From: a virus
Virus record (IMG/VR): IMGVR_UViG_3300035662_000007
Location: 1-64,000 of that record
DNA: 64,000 nt
Strand: one strand, 5' to 3'
Under the pieces are notes generated by a model that saw only the letters and a list, made by a program, of their open reading frames with translations, did no database searches and was not told the DNA's origin. Below, piece after piece: positions 4,978 through 10,011 of the stretch (positions within the stretch are counted from its first letter, which is position 1; each line of letters starts with the position of its first letter). Made by a program: the position numbers and the translations under genes.

Positions 4978-5304
4978 TTAGATAGGCTTGGAATTGGCAA
5001 GCGCATCAAAAATCGCCTTCAGCGCGCGCTTGTTCGCTTTGGTAAGCGAGTCGGTATCAGCTTCGCTCAGGTTCAGAATTCGACCGATAGCATCCGCAGT
5101 CATATCCTTTTTCTGAACGGGTTCGCCGGTTTTCGTGGTATAAACCTTTTTCTGGTAAACACCCTCGCGCGACAATTTTGCCACAATCGAACGAACCGAT
5201 TTGCCGAGATTTTCGGCAATGCTTTCCACGGTAACACCCGCGAGATAATCCGCGACAACCTGCGCGGTTTGCTCGGGAGTGTAGTTCACGGCTTTTTCTG
5301 CCAT
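4978..5304 (-). CDS. Small HTH-type protein, paralog 3 of 4, 108 aa
   Basis: Start set at 5304 (MAEKAVNYT), preceded by AAGGGTAGCAAA; the upstream in-frame ATG has no binding site. Residues 7-55 carry YTPEQ, VESIAENLGKS, VRSIVAKLSREGVY and QKKVYTTKTGE, nearly the same as the gene at 9095. The C-terminal half (LTKANKRALKAIFDAL) is a predicted helix. Single-gene transcript with its own terminator. Probable DNA-binding protein, possibly acting on the palindromic promoters of this region (inference). Confidence 0.8.
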   Translation of the reverse strand: MAEKAVNYTPEQTAQVVADYLAGVTVESIAENLGKSVRSIVAKLSREGVYQKKVYTTKTGEPVQKKDMTADAIGRILNLSEADTDSLTKANKRALKAIFDALANSKPI

Positions 5305-5453
5305 TTTGCTACCCTTCACAGTTTTGGCAAGCGCCCCATGCACCCGCCACAGAAAAGATTCTACACGAAAATCTAGCCCTGCGCCCTGGGCAAGCGATTG
5401 TATTTTTTAATCGACTAGGCGACCCCGATAGAAAAATATTTTGTAGAAAACCC

Positions 5454-5483
5454 TTGACACGGGCAAATTTTATATGATAAAAT
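5454..5483 (+). promoter_or_regulatory. Intergenic family promoter, unit 2
   Basis: TTGACA, 18-bp spacer, TAAAAT with CAAATTTTA-N5-TAAAATTTG over the spacer and -10. Predicted start near 5490 at GCCAGC, which can pair with GCCTGGC at about 5546. Confidence 0.75.
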
Positions 5484-5498
5484 TTGGCGCCAGCAAGG

Positions 5499-5542
5499 TG
5501 TGATGTTATAACATCACACGGGTGTGATGTTATAACATCACA
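5499..5542. repeat. Two tandem 20-bp palindromes
   Basis: TGTGATGTTATAACATCACA occurs at 5499-5518 and 5523-5542 with CGGG between. A variant lies at 9864-9883 and halves of it flank the palindrome at 7085-7142. Confidence 0.85.
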
Positions 5543-5557
5543 TAGGCCTGGCAAAGT

Positions 5558-5577
5558 AAAACCCCTTTCGGGGTTTT
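5558..5577. terminator. Bidirectional terminator
   Basis: AAAACCCC-TTTC-GGGGTTTT; T-rich on the plus side (TTTTATTTATTT) and usable for the minus gene ending at 5580. Confidence 0.85.
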
Positions 5578-5579
5578 AT

Positions 5580-5924
5580 TTATTTATTGAATCCTGCAAT
5601 ATTAACCTGATAATGTCGCCGGAAATATTTTCGCCACCGATCAAAATAACCTGATGGAGAATGATTTACTGGAAGATTATTTTCAGATTGCCAAGCGTGA
5701 ATATATTCATGCACAATGGTTGCAAATAATTCCATGGGATTCCAGATTTCAGCGCGTGAAACTTGGATTAGGTGATAATCGAATTCATCTTCCCATAATC
5801 CTACACAATAAACACCGCCGAGATTTATAGTCTTGCAAACCTGTAAAACTACGGGTTTGCGGATTTGAATTTCGGTTTCCGCAATTCGCTGGAATAGTTC
5901 AATGTCTGATTTGTGAAACTTCAT
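5580..5924 (-). CDS. HExxH zinc metalloprotease-like protein (SprT-type), 114 aa
   Basis: Contains TIVHEYIHAW with the zincin signature H72-E73-x-x-H76. The size and the Tyr/Trp-rich tail (YFDRWRKYFRRH), which may provide the third zinc ligand, fit the short SprT/WLM-like enzymes seen in phages. Last gene of a three-gene minus operon (6876 to 5580) and overlaps the PQ-loop gene by an ATGA. A second HExxH protein lies at 7764. Substrate unknown; a role in trimming DNA-bound proteins is an inference from Spartan/SprT. Confidence 0.7.
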   Translation of the reverse strand: MKFHKSDIELFQRIAETEIQIRKPVVLQVCKTINLGGVYCVGLWEDEFDYHLIQVSRAEIWNPMELFATIVHEYIHAWQSENNLPVNHSPSGYFDRWRKYFRRHYQVNIAGFNK

Positions 5925-6175
5925 TTTCTGGTATCCTCAATTTTGAAAAAAATCATTACCGCAAGGCAAAGCGAATTAAATAGATAATTGCCCAGCAAAA
6001 TCCAGTCTTGTTTAGGCCAAATATAAATAATGGTGAATATCTCGCCAATTGCCCAAAGGATTAAAAACATCCACGACAAACCCTCAGCGGATCGTTTACG
6101 GTAGCATTCGACAACCTGTGGAATTGCACAGGTTGCAAATGCAACCGATCCGATAATACCGATTGCATCCGACAT
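5921..6175 (-). CDS. PQ-loop / SemiSWEET-like membrane protein, 84 aa
   Basis: Three predicted membrane helices in about 84 residues (6-24, 32-52, 56-77). The family motif CAIPQVVECYRKRSAEGLS sits at the end of helix 1, with Pro-Gln in the expected place, followed by WMFLILWAIGEI. This matches bacterial SemiSWEETs (3-TM units that dimerise to carry sugars). It lies between an exonuclease and a metalloprotease in one operon. A phage copy could change sugar flux across the inner membrane, but it may also be a repurposed membrane anchor. Confidence 0.75.
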   Translation of the reverse strand: MSDAIGIIGSVAFATCAIPQVVECYRKRSAEGLSWMFLILWAIGEIFTIIYIWPKQDWILLGNYLFNSLCLAVMIFFKIEDTRK

Positions 6176-6177
6176 AA

Positions 6178-6876
6178 TTAAATTGCCTTAAAGTGATTTT
6201 TGACCTGAAAATCGTACCATGTATGCGCTTTAAGATTATCGCGCCATTGTTTGCGCTTGATAATACTGGTCAGGATGGGCAATTCAAAATCGCGCGCATC
6301 CTCGATAGCGGTATGGGGTTCAATCTTAAATTCACCCTGAATAAATCCGCATACTGCCTCAGCGGTAGTCTTAAAAGACATATTACCCTTATCAGTCGGC
6401 GGATTAAATAAGTGATTCTCTAAACAGAATTGACGATATTTGCGAGTTCCGCAAATATTACCGATTGCCGCTTGCCACAGGCAAAACCGATCCGTGAATA
6501 GGTCAAGATCAATCGCAGTATTGCGACATTTACCCTCATCAAAGTTTAGATTATATGCCGTGAGAATAGGATTATATTTGCCTACCGCAAGCGCAAGCCA
6601 GCGATTAATTGCCGCAACTGATGCAAGCATACGCGCGCCAGAATCTAGCATGGCGACATATTGTGCTTCACGTTTACGCAAACCCGCAAAACCCCAAATA
6701 TCTGATTTGTTTTTGTCGTGGAATAGAGTCTTATCCCCATATTCACCGCGAACCAGAACAGCACATTGTGTGAAAATCTTACCCTCACGATCAACAATTA
6801 CCGCGCCAAAATCGGCCACGGTATCATTAATCGTTGTCTCAGTGTCAACGATACAAAAAAACTGCTTGCGAGCCAT
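6178..6876 (-). CDS. DEDDh-type 3'-5' exonuclease (DnaQ-like), 232 aa
   Basis: Exo I motif FFCIVDTETT near the N-terminus, Exo II ILTAYNLNFDEGK in the centre and Exo III with the catalytic histidine in HTAIEDARDFELPIL near the C-terminus: the DEDDh set of proofreading and RNase T-like exonucleases. Two ATG codons (6879, 6876) follow AAAGGG; 6876 has better spacing. First gene of the operon, downstream of the promoter at 6933-6961. Probably acts on DNA or RNA 3' ends. Confidence 0.85.
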   Translation of the reverse strand: MARKQFFCIVDTETTINDTVADFGAVIVDREGKIFTQCAVLVRGEYGDKTLFHDKNKSDIWGFAGLRKREAQYVAMLDSGARMLASVAAINRWLALAVGKYNPILTAYNLNFDEGKCRNTAIDLDLFTDRFCLWQAAIGNICGTRKYRQFCLENHLFNPPTDKGNMSFKTTAEAVCGFIQGEFKIEPHTAIEDARDFELPILTSIIKRKQWRDNLKAHTWYDFQVKNHFKAI

Positions 6877-6932
6877 CATCTACCCTTTACCGGAAAGCGC
6901 CGGAAATCGCGCGCGGCAATTGCCACACCCAG

Positions 6933-6961
6933 ATTCTAGCACAGAATCCAGCCCCATGCAA
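6933..6961 (-). promoter_or_regulatory. Minus-strand promoter of the exonuclease operon
   Basis: TTGCAT (complement of 6956-6961), 17-bp spacer, TAGAAT (complement of 6933-6938). Confidence 0.65.
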
Positions 6962-7040
6962 AAAATTCTAGTGGGGCAAACCCTTGTGTACAAAATACGA
7001 CACGGGCCAGGTTTTGTTACAATTATTTACAATTTGGTCC

Positions 7041-7070
7041 TTGACACCGGCCCAATTTTAATAGTAAAAT
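7041..7070 (+). promoter_or_regulatory. Intergenic family promoter, unit 3
   Basis: TTGACA, 18-bp spacer, TAAAAT; palindrome CCAATTTTA-N4-TAAAATTGG. A diverged GTTACAA-type direct repeat precedes it (about 7016-7035). The next structure downstream is the 58-bp palindrome. Confidence 0.75.
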
Positions 7071-7084
7071 TGGCGCCAGCATGG

Positions 7085-7142
7085 TGTGATGTTATAACAT
7101 AACATTGTTTCATGTGAAACAATGTTATGTTATAACATCACA
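7085..7142. repeat. 58-bp perfect palindrome: Zur-like, parS-like, Zur-like
   Basis: Two 28-bp arms are exact reverse complements around a TG. The centre, 7106-7121, is TGTTTCATGTGAAACA, one base from the ParB-binding parS consensus TGTTTCACGTGAAACA. On each side lies TGTTATAACATAACA or its complement TGTTATGTTATAACA, matching the Zur-type pattern TGTTATDNHATAACA. The ends repeat the GTGATGTTATAAC half of the unit 2 palindrome. The element is non-coding. Confidence 0.75.
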
Positions 7143-7158
7143 TGGCCTGGGCAAAATA

Positions 7159-7178
7159 ATAGGGGCGTATGCCCCTAT
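7159..7178 (-). terminator. Terminator of the HAD/SprT operon
   Basis: ATAGGGGC-GTAT-GCCCCTAT; on the minus strand it is followed by TATTTTGCC. The stop codon of the 38-residue gene lies inside its arm. Confidence 0.7.
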
Positions 7179-7291
7179 CGTCCTTCAACCCATTGCCACA
7201 TTACGGGTTCCTCCTCAAGGTATTCGCGCGCCCTGTATCGAGAGGTTGTTACCAGATGACCGACCAGTAGGAAGCAAAAGGCAGTTTTCAT
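7175..7291 (-). CDS. 38-residue coupled small gene
   Basis: Its ATG overlaps the TAA of the HAD gene (TAATG), the usual sign of translational coupling, and its TAG lies within the operon terminator. The product starts with a short hydrophobic run (MKTAFCFLLVGHLV) and ends with an acidic, tryptophan-containing tail. It may be a small membrane peptide. No homologue is known to me; the call depends on gene arrangement. Confidence 0.5.
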   Translation of the reverse strand: MKTAFCFLLVGHLVTTSRYRAREYLEEEPVMWQWVEGR

Positions 7292-7764
7292 TAGTGTCCC
7301 TGCTTGCTTGGAATGTAAACTCCACGGATACCGAAACGGTCGCAGACTGCTTTAAGGTAGTCCACATTATCCTCATAAAAAACAACATCGTCAGTCTGGA
7401 AGTTGACAAGGTTGAAAAACTTTGCTAGTCCACCGATTTTGAGGGTTCGACCTGATTGCGTATCGCCCTGTTTACGCGAAACGATATAATCGGGTTCGCC
7501 TAGAGTGTCGCGGATAAATTCTCGATCCGGTTCGCCTAGTACGCGCGCAGTCGCAATTATGGTATACGTTTCAGGATCGTCAAGGTCTTGCCAGTATTCT
7601 TCGACCAGCGGTAAGAGTGAATCGTCAAGCGCGCGGTATTCATTCTCGCGCCAGTAGTCTAGGTCGATACGCTCGCCACGCTCATCGATGACGGTCCGGT
7701 AACGATGCAGCGAGCATACAATGGTTCCGTCCATGTCGTAAATTCTAACGCGCTTGATTGCCAT
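7291..7764 (-). CDS. HAD-superfamily phosphatase/hydrolase, 157 aa
   Basis: Motif I YDMDGT with the nucleophile D10 and acid D12, motif II in YTIIATAR, a lysine region (SRKQGDTQSGRTLKIGG) and motif IV FYEDN. This is the compact HAD layout of phage nucleotidases and 3'-phosphatases such as the PNK phosphatase domain. It follows the SprT-like gene in an ATGA-type overlap. The substrate (nucleotide, polynucleotide end or small sugar phosphate) cannot be told from the sequence. Confidence 0.8.
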   Translation of the reverse strand: MAIKRVRIYDMDGTIVCSLHRYRTVIDERGERIDLDYWRENEYRALDDSLLPLVEEYWQDLDDPETYTIIATARVLGEPDREFIRDTLGEPDYIVSRKQGDTQSGRTLKIGGLAKFFNLVNFQTDDVVFYEDNVDYLKAVCDRFGIRGVYIPSKQGH

Positions 7765-8105
7765 TATTTTAATTCCATTGTGTGAAAGGGTTTCGGTTCA
7801 TACCCTAGAGTATACATGATTTCCTGCCATGGTTTGCCGTGATGCCGCTTATATTTTCGCCATCCGTTCAGGCAGTAGTCGATATAATGTGCAGTCTCAT
7901 GGGTGAGAATTTGCCCCATCATTTCACGCCGGTATTCGCGCAAGTATGGGCCGCTGAGGGTAATCTCGCCAGTCTCCACAATGCACAAGCCAGCGGTACG
8001 GGTTAGCCGTTCCGAGATTTTGAAGGTTGGCGGGTTGTGCAATTCCAGTTCCGGCCAAATCCGGCAAGCATCTTGCCAAGGTTTTAAGAGCGGGTTTGAG
8101 TTCAT
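7764..8105 (-). CDS. SprT-like HExxH metalloprotease, 113 aa
   Basis: LTHETAHYIDY gives H69-E70-x-x-H73, and a later KRHHGKPWQ can supply the third zinc ligand, as in SprT/Spartan-type proteases. It is first in the operon with the HAD phosphatase. The ATG at 8105 lies only 7 nt after a TACTAT -10 (promoter 8113-8141), so the message is predicted to be leaderless or nearly so; no ribosome binding site is present. Distinct in sequence from the HExxH protein at 5580. Confidence 0.75.
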   Translation of the reverse strand: MNSNPLLKPWQDACRIWPELELHNPPTFKISERLTRTAGLCIVETGEITLSGPYLREYRREMMGQILTHETAHYIDYCLNGWRKYKRHHGKPWQEIMYTLGYEPKPFHTMELK

Positions 8106-8112
8106 GAGTAAG

Positions 8113-8141
8113 ATAGTACAGGAAAATCGCGCCTAGTGCAA
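8113..8141 (-). promoter_or_regulatory. Minus promoter for the SprT/HAD operon, overlapped by a sigma-54-type box
   Basis: TTGCAC (complement of 8136-8141), 17-bp spacer, TACTAT (complement of 8113-8118). The complement of 8137-8152 reads TGGCACCTGGCTTGCA, a -24/-12 match overlapping the -35. Confidence 0.6.
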
Positions 8142-8208
8142 GCCAGGTGCCATTGTATTTTTCTATCGACACGCTCACGCCCATAGAAAAATTTTTTTGC
8201 AAAAACCC

Positions 8209-8238
8209 TTGACACCCGCCAATTTTATATGATAAAAT
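8209..8238 (+). promoter_or_regulatory. Intergenic family promoter, unit 4
   Basis: TTGACA, 18-bp spacer, TAAAAT; palindrome GCCAATTTTA-N5-TAAAATTGGC. It leads directly into the hairpin at 8244. Confidence 0.75.
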
Positions 8239-8243
8239 TGGCG

Positions 8244-8273
8244 CCCAGGTGTTGCGTTTCCGCAACACCTGGG
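8244..8273. repeat. 13-bp perfect hairpin of unit 4
   Basis: CCCAGGTGTTGCG (8244-8256), loop TTTC, CGCAACACCTGGG (8261-8273). It lies 7 nt beyond the stop of the minus gene at 8280. No T-run, so terminator function is uncertain. Confidence 0.75.
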
Positions 8274-8279
8274 TTTACC

Positions 8280-8609
8280 CTAGTTTACGTCACCCTTGAC
8301 AAATCGCAAAAAGTTCAGAGCAACTTCCAGCGTAGTCTCTCCGGGCATACGGGGAAACGAAACCGTTTCACCCTGAAAAGCCCGTTCCATTGCCAGAATC
8401 TCACCCTTGATCGGGTCATAGGCATCGAAGTCTGCACAATAGGCAACTGCGATTTTAACCCAGTTCACGGAATTCCGGCTCCATGATTCAGGCACACTGG
8501 GACGAACCGCGACGGTAATTCCGTCCTCAACATCATAAACCAGCGAGCCACCTTCTCCCTCAAGGTCGGACAGAAGATTACGCCGTAAAACTTGATCCCA
8601 TTTTTTCAT
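8280..8609 (-). CDS. Unknown protein, 109 aa
   Basis: Start set at 8609 (MKKWDQVLRRN), preceded by AAAGGG and six bases; an in-frame TTG at 8624 is upstream of that site. The product is soluble and acidic, with VYDVEDGITVAVRPS in the middle, and has no recognisable motif or membrane segment. It lies 24 nt after the gene ending at 8634, so the two form one operon. Function unknown. Confidence 0.7.
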   Translation of the reverse strand: MKKWDQVLRRNLLSDLEGEGGSLVYDVEDGITVAVRPSVPESWSRNSVNWVKIAVAYCADFDAYDPIKGEILAMERAFQGETVSFPRMPGETTLEVALNFLRFVKGDVN

Positions 8610-8633
8610 GATAAACCCTTTCAAGGTTAAGTT

Positions 8634-8864
8634 TCAGAGCCAGACCAAAACAAATTCTTCGTCGTAAGATACAGGCAAATCAGGAAAGTTATGCTCATCG
8701 AGCCAATCGTGTATATAGTACACAAATTCCTGAGCATCGTGCGTGCTTGAGAACGATACCGCAACAGCCTTGCGATCCTTGTGAAGTGCAAGGTTATCGA
8801 TGCCAGCCCAAATCGCGCCACATTGCATGGCATGGTCAACTATCATTTGAGGATCGTTCATCAT
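8634..8864 (-). CDS. Unknown acidic small protein, 76 aa
   Basis: Start at 8864 (tandem ATG with 8861) follows AAGG; longer versions are excluded by the promoter at 8896-8923. The product (MMNDPQMIVDHAMQCGAIWA at its start) is soluble, with a predicted alpha/beta pattern and a strongly acidic C-terminal half (HDWLDEHNFPDLPVSYDEEF). First gene of a two-gene operon. Not recognised; DNA mimicry is conceivable from the charge but unsupported. Confidence 0.65.
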   Translation of the reverse strand: MMNDPQMIVDHAMQCGAIWAGIDNLALHKDRKAVAVSFSSTHDAQEFVYYIHDWLDEHNFPDLPVSYDEEFVLVWL

Positions 8865-8895
8865 TTTGTTGCCTTGTGTTTTGTCCATGTAGAGA

Positions 8896-8923
8896 ATTAT
8901 ACAGGTTTTTGGGGATTGTGCAA
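8896..8923 (-). promoter_or_regulatory. Minus-strand promoter
   Basis: TTGCAC (complement of 8918-8923), 16-bp spacer, TATAAT (complement of 8896-8901), ahead of the gene starting at 8864. Confidence 0.65.
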
Positions 8924-8992
8924 CCCAGGGCATATAAGGAAAACCCTAATGACCAAAAAACCACGCTGTTACAAATTGTTACAATTAAATGC

Positions 8993-9022
8993 TTGACACG
9001 GGCCAAAATTATATGATATAAT
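8993..9022 (+). promoter_or_regulatory. Intergenic family promoter, unit 5
   Basis: TTGACA, 18-bp spacer, TATAAT; palindrome GCCAAAATTA-N5-TATAATTTTGGC. The upstream box GTTACAAATTGTTACAATT is at about 8968-8986. It reads into the hairpin at 9032 and then against the HTH gene. Confidence 0.75.
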
Positions 9023-9031
9023 TTTGGCGCC

Positions 9032-9057
9032 AGCGTGTTGTAAAAATACAACACGCT
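9032..9057. repeat. 11-bp perfect hairpin of unit 5
   Basis: AGCGTGTTGTA (9032-9042), loop AAAA, TACAACACGCT (9047-9057). Confidence 0.75.
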
Positions 9058-9064
9058 CCCAGGC

Positions 9065-9084
9065 CTCGGGGCTTGCGCCCCGAG
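9065..9084. terminator. Hairpin after the HTH gene at 9095
   Basis: CTCGGGGC-TTGC-GCCCCGAG, 11 nt beyond the stop of the minus gene. It has no T-run and may work as a transcript-end stabiliser. Confidence 0.6.
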
Positions 9085-9094
9085 CCGTAGTGTG

Positions 9095-9415
9095 CTACGC
9101 CTTGCTGCGGATAAACTCCGCAATCGCAGCAAGCGCGCGCTTGTTTGCTTTGGCAAGTGAATCGGTATCCCCTTCTGAAAGGTTCAGTGCCTTGCCGATC
9201 ATATCAGCGTGCTCATCCTTTTTGACGGGAGCCTCGCCCGTTTTGGTTGTGTATTCCTTTTTCTGGTATACACCCTCGCGGGACAGTTTAGCAACAATCG
9301 ACCGAACCGATTTGCCCATTGCCTTGGCAATATCCTCAACCTGTACCCCAGCCTTGTAATCGGCCACAAGTTTAAGGGTTTGTTCCGAAGTGTAGTTCGC
9401 AGTCTTTTCAGCCAT
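9095..9415 (-). CDS. Small HTH-type protein, paralog 4 of 4, 106 aa
   Basis: ATG at 9415 follows AAGGGGA. It shares with the 4978 gene the stretches VRSIVAKLSREGVYQKK, TTKTGE and LNLSE-DTDSL-KANKRAL, so the two are recent duplicates. Predicted HTH in residues 7-50, helical C-terminus. Third gene of an operon with the two small genes upstream (9764 and 9604). Expected to bind DNA; the target is unknown. Confidence 0.8.
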   Translation of the reverse strand: MAEKTANYTSEQTLKLVADYKAGVQVEDIAKAMGKSVRSIVAKLSREGVYQKKEYTTKTGEAPVKKDEHADMIGKALNLSEGDTDSLAKANKRALAAIAEFIRSKA

Positions 9416-9418
9416 GAT

Positions 9419-9604
9419 TTATTCCCCTTTGTCAATAAATGAAATTCCAAGCAAGCCAGCAGCAAAGCCAGCAAGTGCCAGCATTACGCTGGTAAGCCAG
9501 TATACCACAGAACCAGTCGCGGGTATCTGGTCAAGCCCGCCGGCTACGCCGGCAAGCAACACAATCCCAAAAAACACAAGCCCAAAACCTAACGCGCTTT
9601 TCAT
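9419..9604 (-). CDS. Small two-helix membrane protein, 61 aa
   Basis: Two hydrophobic helices (about residues 4-22 and 34-54) joined by a short polar loop (DQIPATGS). ATG at 9604 follows GAGG. It ends 3 nt before the HTH gene, within the same operon. No motif identifies it; small membrane proteins in this position may affect the host envelope or superinfection, but that is speculation. Confidence 0.65.
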   Translation of the reverse strand: MKSALGFGLVFFGIVLLAGVAGGLDQIPATGSVVYWLTSVMLALAGFAAGLLGISFIDKGE

Positions 9605-9611
9605 ATTAGCC

Positions 9612-9764
9612 TCAATAAAGATTGTAATTCATAACGTGGAAGATACGGCAACCCTTGTGCATTGCCTTGACAAGCCCGCAAGCATCTTGCTCGCTTTGAG
9701 CCTGTAGTGTAACAGAACCTTGCTTGCCTTGCAAGTAGTAACTGATTGTATAGGTGTTCCGCAT
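9612..9764 (-). CDS. Unknown small protein, 50 aa
   Basis: Start set at 9764 (MRNTYTISYYLQGKQG), following GGAAG and downstream of the promoter at 9799-9826. Soluble, with two cysteines and a beta-type N-terminus reminiscent of small dsDNA-binding-like or single-domain phage proteins, but no family can be named. First gene of the operon that ends with the HTH paralog at 9095. Confidence 0.6.
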   Translation of the reverse strand: MRNTYTISYYLQGKQGSVTLQAQSEQDACGLVKAMHKGCRIFHVMNYNLY

Positions 9765-9798
9765 TGTGCTTCCAGGGTTGTGTGCTTCGATGTGTTTA

Positions 9799-9826
9799 AT
9801 TATACAGGGTTGAAAATTTTGTGCAA
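9799..9826 (-). promoter_or_regulatory. Minus promoter with GTTACAA box
   Basis: TTGCAC (complement of 9821-9826), 16-bp spacer, TATAAT (complement of 9799-9804). Upstream on the minus strand lies the same GTTACAAATTGTTACAATT box (complement of about 9832-9850) and then a TGTGATGTTATAAC-type palindrome (9864-9883). Here the box clearly serves a protein gene. Confidence 0.7.
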
Positions 9827-9960
9827 GCATTGAATTGTAACAATTTGTAACAGCGCCAGGCCTTGTGATGTTATAACGTAACAGGGGCGGTTTTTTGACT
9901 TGACAAACCAAAAAATCTGAGCGCCCACCCACGCGTGTAACACCAAGGAAAATTTACCCA

Positions 9961-9990
9961 TTGACCCTAAACCGCTAAACGTGTTACACT
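9961..9990 (+). promoter_or_regulatory. Promoter of the packaging/head operon
   Basis: TTGACC (9961-9966), about 18 bp, TACACT (9985-9990). The -35 overlaps a GACCCTAAACCG copy (9963-9974). GTGTAACAC (9935-9943) and GTGTTACAC (9981-9989) form an inverted repeat around it. The arrangement suggests a regulated switch between the divergent minus and plus operons. Confidence 0.6.
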
Positions 9991-10011
9991 TTAAAAAACT
10001 ACAGGATCACC

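Larger units (their letters stand above)
5305..5579. other. Intergenic cassette, unit 2
   Basis: 275 nt holding a possible weak minus -10 (TAGAAT, complement of 5358-5363) for the HTH gene, the family promoter at 5454, two 20-bp palindromes and a bidirectional terminator. No gene seen. Confidence 0.6.

Noticed and set aside
4668-4985. 105-codon plus-strand frame
   Set aside because: It is translated from the sigma-54-like repeats and iterons (repeated LARILL segments) and has no ribosome binding site.
5499-5542. CRP binding sites
   Set aside because: TGTGA and TCACA are 10 bp apart rather than the 6 bp that CRP requires.
6440-7102. 220-codon plus-strand frame
   Set aside because: Antisense to the DEDDh exonuclease, whose three motifs are unmistakable; the plus frame shows no family features.
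9024-9359. 111-codon plus-strand frame over the HTH gene
   Set aside because: Antisense shadow of the paralog at 9095, whose similarity to three other genes proves the minus reading.
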